Below, piece by piece: positions 8,580 through 16,629 of a stretch of DNA of 64,000 bases. Position 1 is the first letter of the stretch. Each line of letters opens with the position of its first letter. Under the pieces are notes generated by a model. The model saw only the letters and a program-made list of their open reading frames with translations, ran no database searches and had not been told where the DNA came from. Origin of the DNA: Derxia gummosa DSM 723 (lineage in GTDB: Bacteria; Pseudomonadota; Gammaproteobacteria; Burkholderiales; Burkholderiaceae_E); the NCBI RefSeq assembly GCF_000482785.1, contig NZ_AXWS01000013.1, forward strand, positions 539,708-603,707, written 5' to 3'. Made by a program: the position numbers and the translations under genes.

Positions 8580-10751
8580 TCAGGCTCCCTTCACTTCCTT
8601 CAGGTGGAACAGGCGGTGCTTGTCGAGGGTGGTCGCGAAGCCCTTGGGCACGACGAAGGTCGTCGCGTCGGACTCCACGATCGCGGGGCCGGTGATGCGG
8701 TTGCCCGGCCTGAGCGCTTCCATCTTCCAGAGGGTCGCGTCGAACCATTGCCTGTGGCGGTAGAGCTTGCGGGTGCCGATGCGCGCGGCGGCCGGCGGGA
8801 TGTCGCCGCCGTCCTCGTCCTCGGGCAGGACGGGCTTCTGCGTGAGCACGGTGCCGCGCATGATCGCGCCCGTCACCGAGAAGCCCAGCTCGGGCGAGCG
8901 CGCCGAACTCGCGTACACGCGGCCGTAGGTGGCCTCGAAGGCGGTGACGATCGCGTCCCAGTCCTCGGCAGTCGCGGCGCTCGTGATCGGCGAATCGATC
9001 TCCAGGTCGTTGAGCTGGCCCATGTACTGCATGCGGTAGCCGGGCCGCAGGATCACGTCCTCGGGCGCGAAGCCGTTGATGCGGAACTCCTCGATCACCT
9101 TGGCGGCGAGCGCCGACCAGGCCTGCTGGATGGTCGCGGCGGCCTCGGCCTTGGCGCCGGCCTCGGCCTTCTGCGGCAGCGCGAGGTCCACGCTCTTGTC
9201 GTAGCGGTACTCGAAGTCGGCGCAGGCGCAGCCGAAAGCCGAGAAGCCCGCCGCCCAGGCCGGCACGATCACGTCCTTGAAGCCGAGCCCTTCGGTGTAG
9301 CCGTAGGTGTGCACCGGCCCCGCGCCGCCATAGCTGAAGCAGACGAACTCGGTCGGGTTGTAGCCCTTGGCGCTCACGTTGCTGCGCAGGTATTCGCGCA
9401 GCTGCAGGTCGAGCAGCTCGATCACGCCGGCGGCCGCGTCTTCCACGCTGAGGCCGAGCGGGTCGGCGATCTGCGCCTTGATGTGGGCGCGCGCGCGGTC
9501 CACGTCGAGCTTGATCGCGCCGCCGAGGAAGTTGGCCGGGTTGAGGTAGCCGAGCACCACATGGCAGTCCGACACGGTCACGGTGTCCAGGCCGCTCTCG
9601 GGCCAGCAGGTGCCGACGCGGTAGCCGGCGCTGTCGGGGCCGAGCTTGAGCGCGCCGCTGTAGGGGTCGAGCCGCACGAAGCTGCCGGCGCCCGCGCCGA
9701 CCGAATCCATCGTCACGAGCGGCAGCGACAGCACCAGCCGCGCCATGTCGGGGTCGGACGCGATCGCGAAATTGCCCTTGGTGATCAGCGCCATGTCGAA
9801 GCTCGTGCCGCCGATGTCGCTGCACGCGATGTTCTCGTAGCCGAGCGTCTCGCCGAGCAGCTTGCTGCCGATGACGCCGCCGATCGGCCCCGACACGATC
9901 GTGCGCGCCAGCTCCTTGGCCTTCCAGCTGATGGTGCCGCCGTGAGTCGCCATCACGCGCAGGTCGAACCTGGCGCCGTGCTTCGTGAAACGGTCGCTCA
10001 CCTTCCTGAGCGTCTGGCGCGAGGGCTCGGCCGCATAGGCTTCGAGCACCGTCGTGTTCATGCGGTGGCTTTCCTTGCGCTGCGGGTAGTAGTCGACCGA
10101 AGCGAACACCGGCAGGTCGGCGCCGAGCTTCTTCAGCTCGTCGAGCGTCACGTCGCGGGCGCGCTGCTCGCTCGCCGCGTTCTTGTGCGACTGGAGCAGG
10201 CAGATGACGATGGCCTTGGCGCCGGCCGCGACCAGCTCGCGCGTGGCCTGCCGCACCTCGTCCTCGCGCAGCGGAATCACCACCTGGCCCTGCACATCGG
10301 TGCGCTCGGTCACGCCGCGCGTGCGGGAGATCGGCACCAGCGGCGCGTCGTAGCGATGGGTGTTGAGGTGGATGCGCTCCTCCAGCGCATAGCCCAGATA
10401 GCTCTGGATCGCGCGGCCCATCGAGTGCACATGCTCGAAGCCCTTGTTGACCATGAGCCCGACCGCGAGCCCCTTGCGCTGGACCACGCGGTTGAGCATC
10501 GCGGTGCCCGAGTACACGCAGGTGACGAGTTCGGGATAGACGTCATCCACCTCGCGGCCCCAGTGCGCGAGCGCGTCCTGCGACGAGTTGAAGATCGCGA
10601 GCGATTCGTCGTCGGGATTGCTCTGGGCCTTGCCGACCACGAAGCGGCCGTCGGCGCGCACGAAGAAGGTGTCGGTCATCGTGCCGCCGGCATCGATGCC
10701 CATCACCTGGACCGCCGAGGCCGGCGGGCGCTGCTGAGCTTGTATTGACAT
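8580..10751 (-). CDS. acxA: Acetone carboxylase beta subunit (HyuA-like)
   Basis: At 723 residues it is close to Xanthobacter AcxA (717). The N-terminal hydantoinase A/ATPase fold shows GIDAGGTMTDTFFVRADG (about 19-36), and the central ASKHA-type motif is CSDIGGTSFDMALI. This subunit uses ATP to phosphorylate acetone and bicarbonate. It is the first gene of acxABC, with GAGGAGAACGGAG before the ATG. A well-formed sigma-54 promoter lies 64-78 bases upstream, consistent with AcxR control. Confidence 0.95.
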   Translation of the reverse strand: MSIQAQQRPPASAVQVMGIDAGGTMTDTFFVRADGRFVVGKAQSNPDDESLAIFNSSQDALAHWGREVDDVYPELVTCVYSGTAMLNRVVQRKGLAVGLMVNKGFEHVHSMGRAIQSYLGYALEERIHLNTHRYDAPLVPISRTRGVTERTDVQGQVVIPLREDEVRQATRELVAAGAKAIVICLLQSHKNAASEQRARDVTLDELKKLGADLPVFASVDYYPQRKESHRMNTTVLEAYAAEPSRQTLRKVSDRFTKHGARFDLRVMATHGGTISWKAKELARTIVSGPIGGVIGSKLLGETLGYENIACSDIGGTSFDMALITKGNFAIASDPDMARLVLSLPLVTMDSVGAGAGSFVRLDPYSGALKLGPDSAGYRVGTCWPESGLDTVTVSDCHVVLGYLNPANFLGGAIKLDVDRARAHIKAQIADPLGLSVEDAAAGVIELLDLQLREYLRSNVSAKGYNPTEFVCFSYGGAGPVHTYGYTEGLGFKDVIVPAWAAGFSAFGCACADFEYRYDKSVDLALPQKAEAGAKAEAAATIQQAWSALAAKVIEEFRINGFAPEDVILRPGYRMQYMGQLNDLEIDSPITSAATAEDWDAIVTAFEATYGRVYASSARSPELGFSVTGAIMRGTVLTQKPVLPEDEDGGDIPPAAARIGTRKLYRHRQWFDATLWKMEALRPGNRITGPAIVESDATTFVVPKGFATTLDKHRLFHLKEVKGA

Positions 10752-10814
10752 GTGGGTCTCCGTTCTCCTCTGACGCCCGGCGGCGGTGTGCCGGCCGGGG
10801 CAGGGGAGAACGGG

Positions 10815-10829
10815 GCAAGCCCGGTGCCA
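10815..10829 (-). promoter_or_regulatory. Sigma-54 (RpoN) promoter of acxABC
   Basis: Read on the minus strand the sequence is TGGCACcgggcTTGC, a perfect -24/-12 element (TGGCAC, 5-base spacer, TTGC; GG to GC spacing correct). Transcription would begin about a dozen bases downstream, roughly 50 bases before the acxA ATG. The cluster's own regulator has a GAFTGA sigma-54 contact loop, so promoter and activator match. Confidence 0.85.
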
Positions 10830-10899
10830 TCGCCGGGCCTTGCCGCCAAGTCATTGATCGGCAAGCAAAAGAGGCATTCGCGCTGCGGGTTGTCACGGA

Positions 10900-10915
10900 C
10901 GTCCGGCGGCGGACG
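10900..10915. promoter_or_regulatory. Candidate AcxR upstream activator site
   Basis: CGTCCG-gcgg-CGGACG is a perfect 6-base inverted repeat about 75-100 bases upstream of the sigma-54 promoter, at the usual enhancer distance. Further GTCCGG/CCGGAC half-sites occur in the next 35 bases. Assignment to AcxR rests on position alone. Confidence 0.35.
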
Positions 10916-11019
10916 GTACGGCGGCGCGGCGTCCGGATTCCGGCCGTCGTGCCGGGCGGTGCGCCCGCGCGAGCCGCCCGCCGTCGGGTGGCCAGCCGCC
11001 GCGCCGCGGCGCCCCCGTC

Positions 11020-13053
11020 TCACGGCAAGCCGAACACGACGATCGCCGAGGTGCCCGTGCCGCCGAAGAAGCCCGACACCACGCCCGAGGTGGTCGCGAC
11101 GTACTGGTGGCCGCCGATCTCGTAGCTGACCACGCCGCCGCCAACCGAGCCGCCCGTGTTGAAGCGGTACAGCGTGCGGCCGGTGGCCGCGTCGAGCGCG
11201 AGGAAGTTGTTGTCGAGATCGCCGGTGAACAGCACGCCGCCGGCGGTCGCGACGATGCCGGCCGTGAGCGGCGTCGGCCACTCGCGCTTCCAGCGCGGCT
11301 TGCCGGTCGTCGCGTCGAGCGCCTGGATCCAGCCCTTCCTGCGGTCCGCCGGGTCGGGCGCGACCGCGCCGCCGTAGTAGTGCGCGTTCGCGACGAAGGC
11401 GGGCGGCTGGGCCGCGCGCGTGAAGGTGCCGCACCAGTCGATCGACGACACGTAGAGCGCATGCGCGCGCGGGCTGTACGCCGGTCCGTTCCATTCGAGG
11501 CCGCCGAGCAGGCCGGGGCAGGAGTGCACGCCCTCGGGCGTCGGCTGCGCGTCGAAGCCTTCGCGCGACGTGATCGCTGTCTCGAACAGCTGCGCGTGGC
11601 TGTCGCGGTCGATCACGCGCAGCAGGCCGTCCTTGCCGCCGATCGCGATGAGGCGGCGACCGCCCGCGCTGAACAGCGGGCTCGTCTGGCTCAGGTCGCG
11701 GTCGTGGTCGTCGGCCGGGCCGAACTGGCGATGCCAGAGCAGCCGGCCGCTGCGCACGTCGAGCGCGAGCGCGGCGTTGGTGTAGAGGTTCGCGCCTTCG
11801 CGCACGTCGCGATAGAAGTCGGGCGCGGGATTGCCGACCGGCACCCACAGCACGCCGCGCTCGGCGTCGAGCGTGAAAGGCGTCCACAGGCTGCCGCCGC
11901 CGTGGGCGCGCGCCTCGGCGCTCGGCCAGCTGTCGGCGCCGGGCTCGCCGTCGTCCGGAATGACGTTGAAGCGCCAGACCGGCGCGCCGGTCACGAGGTC
12001 GAAGGCGCCGACCCAGTTCTTCGCGCCCCAGTCGGCGCCGGCGGGGCCGACGATGATGAGGTTCTCGTAGATGAGCGGCGGCATGCTCAGGTACTGGCTC
12101 GATTTGGCGTCGGCAATCTTGCGCTGCCAGATCAGCGAGCCGTCCGCCATGTTCAGCTCGATGAGCCAGCCGTCGGGCGTGCCGCGAACGAGCCGGCCGT
12201 CCTTGATGGCCACGCCGCGGTTGGTGCGCGACAGCGCCCCGTCCTTGATGTCCCAGCGGTGGGTCCAGCGCGGGCGACAGGTTGCCGCGTCGATCGCGAA
12301 GGTGAGCTCCTCGCTCGTGAAGTAGAGCACCCCGTCGTAGACGAGCGGATTGCTCTGCGTCGCGCCCGAGCGGTCGGTGCGGAAGATGCACTCGGCGCGC
12401 AGCCGGTTTGCGTTCGCGGGCGTGATCTGCGCCAGATCGACATAGCGCTGGCCCGACCAGTCCTTGCTCGCGTAGAGCCAGCTCGCGCGGTCGCGCGCGG
12501 CGCCGAGCAGCTCGGCCTGGGTCGGCCCGCCGCGCACCGGCGTCGGTGCCGGCGCGGGTGCCGCCGCCTGCGCGTCGTTGGCCGGGCCGGACAGCGTCGC
12601 GAGCCAGGCGACGACATCGGCGCGCGCCTTCGGGTCGCTCAGCGACACGGCCATGGCGGTGCCGGGCACCTTGGCGGTTGACGACGCGAGGAAGGATTCG
12701 ATCTCGGGCGCGGTCCAGGTGATGCCCGAATGCGCCATCGCGTCGGTGTAGTGGTAGCCGCGCAGGCTGCCGGCGCGCCGCCCCACGACGCCCGCGAGCG
12801 ACGGACCGAAACCGTTGCGCCCGGGCGTTGCCGTGTGGCAGGCCGCGCACTGGTTGTCGAACACCGTCTTGCCGGCGCCGGCATCGCCGGTGGGTGTGCC
12901 TGCGGGCGCGGGCGAGACCGCATGCGGCGCGCCGGGATCGGGCACGCCGTCCGCGTGCGCGGGCGCCGCAAGAAGCAGCGCCGTGAGCAGCGGGACGAGG
13001 GCAAGTGCGCGCGGCCAGGCCGGCGCGTCCTGGCGGAGGGGAGTTCTGGACAT
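11020..13053 (-). CDS. PQQ-dependent alcohol dehydrogenase with N-terminal cytochrome c
   Basis: This 677-residue exported protein has a signal peptide at residues 1-34 (ending PAHA). A class I cytochrome c domain follows at about 60-155, with haem motif C69-A-A-C72-H73 and probable axial Met134. The remainder is an eight-bladed PQQ quinoprotein propeller (SWLYASKDWSGQRYVDLAQIT; IQALDATTGKPRWKREW; LALDATTGRTLYRFNTGGSVGGG). Usual quinohaemoprotein alcohol dehydrogenases carry the cytochrome at the C terminus, so the order is reversed here. It would oxidise an alcohol in the periplasm and pass electrons through its own haem. Its position next to acxABC suggests 2-propanol oxidation to acetone, which is inference. 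Confidence 0.82.
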   Translation of the reverse strand: MSRTPLRQDAPAWPRALALVPLLTALLLAAPAHADGVPDPGAPHAVSPAPAGTPTGDAGAGKTVFDNQCAACHTATPGRNGFGPSLAGVVGRRAGSLRGYHYTDAMAHSGITWTAPEIESFLASSTAKVPGTAMAVSLSDPKARADVVAWLATLSGPANDAQAAAPAPAPTPVRGGPTQAELLGAARDRASWLYASKDWSGQRYVDLAQITPANANRLRAECIFRTDRSGATQSNPLVYDGVLYFTSEELTFAIDAATCRPRWTHRWDIKDGALSRTNRGVAIKDGRLVRGTPDGWLIELNMADGSLIWQRKIADAKSSQYLSMPPLIYENLIIVGPAGADWGAKNWVGAFDLVTGAPVWRFNVIPDDGEPGADSWPSAEARAHGGGSLWTPFTLDAERGVLWVPVGNPAPDFYRDVREGANLYTNAALALDVRSGRLLWHRQFGPADDHDRDLSQTSPLFSAGGRRLIAIGGKDGLLRVIDRDSHAQLFETAITSREGFDAQPTPEGVHSCPGLLGGLEWNGPAYSPRAHALYVSSIDWCGTFTRAAQPPAFVANAHYYGGAVAPDPADRRKGWIQALDATTGKPRWKREWPTPLTAGIVATAGGVLFTGDLDNNFLALDAATGRTLYRFNTGGSVGGGVVSYEIGGHQYVATTSGVVSGFFGGTGTSAIVVFGLP

Positions 13054-13261
13054 GGACGCGTTCCTTCGGAAGCAGTGTCGGGAGCGAGCCGTCCTGCGGG
13101 CCGGGCCCGGTCCGGCTCGTTCGCGAGTGTTCCGGCGCCAGGCTTGCGGAACGCGGTCCTGACGCCAAGCGTTACGCGTGTGCCGACCTGTTCAAGTAAA
13201 TCTTTCCGCCCGGCGGGGGCGCCGGGAAAATCGCGGCGCCGTCTGCTTCCGGGAGCAAAAC

Positions 13262-13663
13262 GTGAATCCAGTCCGCCGCGCCGCCTGGCTGCGCATCGCG
13301 CTAGTCGTCCTTGGCCTGATCTGCGCCGTCGGCTTCTATCCGCTTACCGTGCTCTGGCCGGCCGGCTGGGTTTGGCACCAGGGGCATTCCGATTACCTCG
13401 AAATGATCATCGCCCTGTACGCGACGCTCGGCGTCTTCCTGCTGCTGGCCGCGCGCGATCCGGTGCGGTACCTGAGCCTCATCTCCTTCGCGCTCTGGTC
13501 GAGCGCGGTGCACGGCGCCGTCATGGCGGTACAGGCGCTGCGCAACCCCTTGCATGCCGGGCATCTCGCAGGCGATGTGCCGGCGCTGCTCATCGCCGCG
13601 CTGGTGCTGGGCTGGCTCTGTCCCGAGGCGGCGCGCCTGCCCTTCGAGGGCGGGCGGGGCTGA
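13262..13663 (+). CDS. Small four-helix membrane protein (DUF6632-like)
   Basis: This 133-residue protein from a GTG at 13262 has four hydrophobic segments (about 10-28, 47-65, 72-92 and 104-122). Conserved-looking patterns are YPLTVLWPAGWVWHQGHSDYLEMI, YATLGVFLLLAARDP and FALWSSAVHGAVMAVQAL. These resemble a family of uncharacterised bacterial membrane proteins that I believe is DUF6632. It is transcribed away from the PQQ enzyme and towards the next gene, so it is probably its own transcription unit. No function can be assigned. Confidence 0.6.
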   Translation: MNPVRRAAWLRIALVVLGLICAVGFYPLTVLWPAGWVWHQGHSDYLEMIIALYATLGVFLLLAARDPVRYLSLISFALWSSAVHGAVMAVQALRNPLHAGHLAGDVPALLIAALVLGWLCPEAARLPFEGGRG

Positions 13664-13678
13664 CAGGCGCGGCGAGCT

Positions 13679-14902
13679 TCAGCGCCCGGCCGGCGCCACG
13701 CGCAGCAGCGCGCCGGCCGGCGCCTCGGCCAGCACGTACAGCGCGCCGTCCGGGCCTTCGATCACGTCGCGCAGGCGCAGGCCCCGGTCGGCCAGCAGCC
13801 ATTCCTCGCCGGTGACGCGGTCGCCGTCGAGCTTCAGGCGCACGAGCTTGCGGCTGCCGAGCCCGGCCACGAACAGGTTGCCGCGCCAGTCGGGCAGGCC
13901 GCGCCCGCTGTGGAAGACCATGCCGCCCGGCGCGATGACCGGGTCCCAGTAGTAGACCGGCTGTTCCATGTCGACGCGCGCGGCGCTCTCGTGCATGCGC
14001 TCGCCCGAGTAGTCGATGCCGTAGCCGATGACCGGCCAGCCGTAGTTGCGGCCCGGGTCCGGGCGGTTGAGCTCGTCGCCGCCGCGCGGGCCGTGCTCGA
14101 TCGTCCACAGCCGGTCGTCGGCATCGAGCGCCGCACCCTGCACATTGCGATGGCCCAGAGACCAGATTTCCGGTCGCGCGCCCGCGCGCCCGGCGAAGGG
14201 ATTGCCGGCCGGCACCGAGCCGTCGAGATTCAGGCGCACCAGCTTGCCCAGATGACTGCCGAGGTCCTGCGCCTGCGCCCGTCCCTCGGGAATGCCGCGC
14301 TCGCCCAGCGTGAGGAACAGCTCCCGGCCGCCGGGCCCGAACGCGATGCGCGAGCCGAAGTGCAGCGGCGACCGCAGCGACGGCTGCTGGCGGAACAGGA
14401 TGCGCACCTCCTCCAGCCGCGCGCCGCGCGCGTCCTCCACGAGCACGCCCTTCGCGAGCGTGGTGCCGCTGCCGTCGGCGCGCGGCTCGGCGTAGCTCCA
14501 GTAGATCGTGCGGTTGGCGGCGAAGCCGGGGTCGAGCGCCACGTCGAGCAGGCCGCCCTGGCCCTGGGCGAATACCGGCGGCAGGCCCGCGACCGGCGCC
14601 GAGAGCCGCCCGTCCGCGCCGACGATGCGCAGCCGGCCCGGCCGTTCGGTGACGAGGAAGCGGCCGTCGGGCAGCAGTTCGACCGCCCAGGGCTGGTCGA
14701 GCGCGTCGGTGATCGTGCGCACGTCCAGCGCGACCGGCGTGCGCATCGCGGGGGCGCGGGTCTGGCCCGCGAAGGCCGGGCGGGCGTCGGCGTTGTTGGG
14801 CGGGCGGGTCTCGACCGACGTGTCGGCGCTGGCCGCAACGGTCAGTACCGAGAGCGCGAGCGACACGGCGCAGAGCAGGCGCGGGCGGGGAAGGATGGGC
14901 AT
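13679..14902 (-). CDS. PQQ-dependent aldose sugar dehydrogenase (YliI/Asd type)
   Basis: This 407-residue protein has a signal peptide (MPILPRPRLLCAVSLALSVLTVAASA). The six-bladed soluble glucose dehydrogenase fold shows LDQPWAVELLPDGRFLVTERPGRLRIV, GQGGLLDVALDPGF, IWSLGHRNVQG and WTIEHGPRGGDELNRPDPGRNYGWPVIGYG. The last two are the PQQ/calcium-binding landmarks of the family. The start at 14902 has AGGAG at the right distance; the frame is open much further upstream without similarity. It would oxidise aldose sugars in the periplasm. It lies 71 bases downstream of ccoG on the same strand, with no obvious functional link. Confidence 0.85.
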   Translation of the reverse strand: MPILPRPRLLCAVSLALSVLTVAASADTSVETRPPNNADARPAFAGQTRAPAMRTPVALDVRTITDALDQPWAVELLPDGRFLVTERPGRLRIVGADGRLSAPVAGLPPVFAQGQGGLLDVALDPGFAANRTIYWSYAEPRADGSGTTLAKGVLVEDARGARLEEVRILFRQQPSLRSPLHFGSRIAFGPGGRELFLTLGERGIPEGRAQAQDLGSHLGKLVRLNLDGSVPAGNPFAGRAGARPEIWSLGHRNVQGAALDADDRLWTIEHGPRGGDELNRPDPGRNYGWPVIGYGIDYSGERMHESAARVDMEQPVYYWDPVIAPGGMVFHSGRGLPDWRGNLFVAGLGSRKLVRLKLDGDRVTGEEWLLADRGLRLRDVIEGPDGALYVLAEAPAGALLRVAPAGR

Positions 14903-14973
14903 GGGACGGGCTCCTGAACGATCGGAGAAAGCATGCATCGCATCCGGGCCGGGGCGGCGCTGCCGCCACCGGC

Positions 14974-16470
14974 TCAAGGCAGGATGAAGGTGCTCGGCTC
15001 GCGCACGACCGGCTCGTCGCCGTCGAGCGCATGCACCTCGAACATGATCGGGAGCGTCGCGCCAGCCGGGCCGACGCCGGCGCCGGCGTCGAGCCGCACA
15101 TGCAGCGGCACGCTGCGGTCGCTGGCCGGCTCGATCGTGACCGGCTCCGACTCCTCGATGTGCAGGCCGGGCGCGCCGGTCACGTCGATGCGCACGCGCC
15201 GTGACTGCTCGGCGCTGTTCATGAGGACGAGGCGGTACACGTTCTCCGACGCGCCGTCCTCCACGGCGCGCGCCATCACGCCGCGGTCGCGGATCACGTC
15301 CACGCGCAGGCTGTGGCGGCCGGCCAGGCTCAGCACGAAGGCGGCCGACAGCGCGACGAGCAGCGCGCCGTAGATCAGCACGCGCGGGCGCAGCAGGCGG
15401 CGCAGGGTCGCCGCGCGGTCGAGGCCGAGGGCGAGCGCGTTCTCGGTCGTGTAGCGCACGAGGCCGCGCGGCGCGCCGAGCTTGTCCATCACCGAATCGC
15501 AGGCGTCGATGCAGGCGGCGCAGCCGATGCACAGGGTTTGCAGGCCGTCGCGGATGTCGATGCCGGTCGGGCAGACCTGCACGCAGAGCGAGCAGTCGAT
15601 GCAGGCGCCGTGGGCGGGCGCGGCGGCCGGCGCGGTCTTGGTGGGCGGCGCGGCCGAGGCGCCGGCCAGGCCGGCGCGCGCCGTCGCGGGCACGCCCTTC
15701 GGCAGCGCGCCACGCGGCTCGCCGCGCGCCGCGTCGTAGCTGATGACGAGGCTGTCGGGATCGAGCATCGCGCCCTGGAAGCGGCCGTAGGGGCACATGT
15801 GCTTGCAGACCTGCTCGCGCAGGAAGCCGGCGTTGCCGTAGGTGGCGAGGCCGTAGAACAGCAGCCAGAAGCTCTCCCACGGCCCGGTCGAGAGCGTGAG
15901 CACCGCGCCGGCCAGCTCGCGGATCGGCGTGAAGTAGCCCACGAGCGTGAAGCCGGTCCACAGGCTGAAGGCGATCCACGCGGCGTGCTTCGCGCCCTTG
16001 AGCGCGAGCCAGCGGGCGTTCACGCCATCGCGGTCGAGCCGGATGCGCGCGCCCCGGCTGCCCTCGATGCGCTGCTCGATCCACATGAAGATCTCGGTAT
16101 AGACCGTCTGCGGGCAGCTGTAGCCGCACCACACGCGCCCGGCCACCGCCGTCACGAAGAAGAGGCCTAGCGCGCACAGCACCAGCAGCGCCGCGAGCCA
16201 GACCATGTCCTGCGGCTGGAGCACGACGCCGGGCAGGTAGAAGCGCCGCGCGTCGAGGTCGAACAGCATCGCCGGGCGGCCGCCCCAGTCGAGCCACGGC
16301 AGGCCGTAGAACACCGCCTGCGTGAGCCAGACCATGAGCCAGCGCCGCGTCGCGTAGCGGCCCGACACCGCGCGGGCGTGGATGCGGTCGTTGGCGGGCG
16401 GGCGCGGCGCGCCGGGCGGCTCGCGCGGGGGGAGGGGCGTGATGGGGATGACGGTTTTCGACGCGCTCAC
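14974..16470 (-). CDS. ccoG: CcoG/RdxA cytochrome oxidase accessory iron-sulfur protein
   Basis: This 498-residue membrane protein has an N-terminal block of transmembrane helices with CGYSCPQTVYTEIFMWIE and CKHMCPYGRFQGAMLDPDS. A double [4Fe-4S] ferredoxin domain follows (CIDCSLCVQVCPTGIDIRDG; CIGCAACIDACDS), then a C-terminal helix and an Ig-like periplasmic domain (to FILP). This is the FixG/CcoG family, which helps deliver copper to cbb3 oxidase. The GTG at 16470 has AGGAG seven bases upstream. It stands apart from any ccoNOPQ genes in this window. Confidence 0.92.
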   Translation of the reverse strand: MSASKTVIPITPLPPREPPGAPRPPANDRIHARAVSGRYATRRWLMVWLTQAVFYGLPWLDWGGRPAMLFDLDARRFYLPGVVLQPQDMVWLAALLVLCALGLFFVTAVAGRVWCGYSCPQTVYTEIFMWIEQRIEGSRGARIRLDRDGVNARWLALKGAKHAAWIAFSLWTGFTLVGYFTPIRELAGAVLTLSTGPWESFWLLFYGLATYGNAGFLREQVCKHMCPYGRFQGAMLDPDSLVISYDAARGEPRGALPKGVPATARAGLAGASAAPPTKTAPAAAPAHGACIDCSLCVQVCPTGIDIRDGLQTLCIGCAACIDACDSVMDKLGAPRGLVRYTTENALALGLDRAATLRRLLRPRVLIYGALLVALSAAFVLSLAGRHSLRVDVIRDRGVMARAVEDGASENVYRLVLMNSAEQSRRVRIDVTGAPGLHIEESEPVTIEPASDRSVPLHVRLDAGAGVGPAGATLPIMFEVHALDGDEPVVREPSTFILP

Positions 16471-16629
16471 GGGCGGCTCCTGCGGCGTCGCGCTCGGGCG
16501 ACGGGATGGGCGCCGACGGTAGGCGGCGCGGCGCGCGGGCGGCAGGAGCAGTTGCGGCGCGGGGGACCGGATCAGTTGCGGGCCGGGCACGGCGCCGTCG
16601 GGCGGACGCCGCCGCGCGCGGGCCGGGCG

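Noticed and set aside
8578-9825. Upstream extension of the acxB frame
   Set aside because: It overlaps acxA out of frame and has no similarity. The true start is MNMMSATEAG at 8577.
8604-10748. 714-codon plus-strand open frame opposite acxA
   Set aside because: Shadow of acxA; no family signal and no ribosome site.
13130-13150. Second sigma-54-like site (CGGCGCcaggcTTGC) upstream of the small membrane protein gene
   Set aside because: The -24 box matches only 4 of 6 positions and no activator context exists; likely chance in GC-rich DNA.
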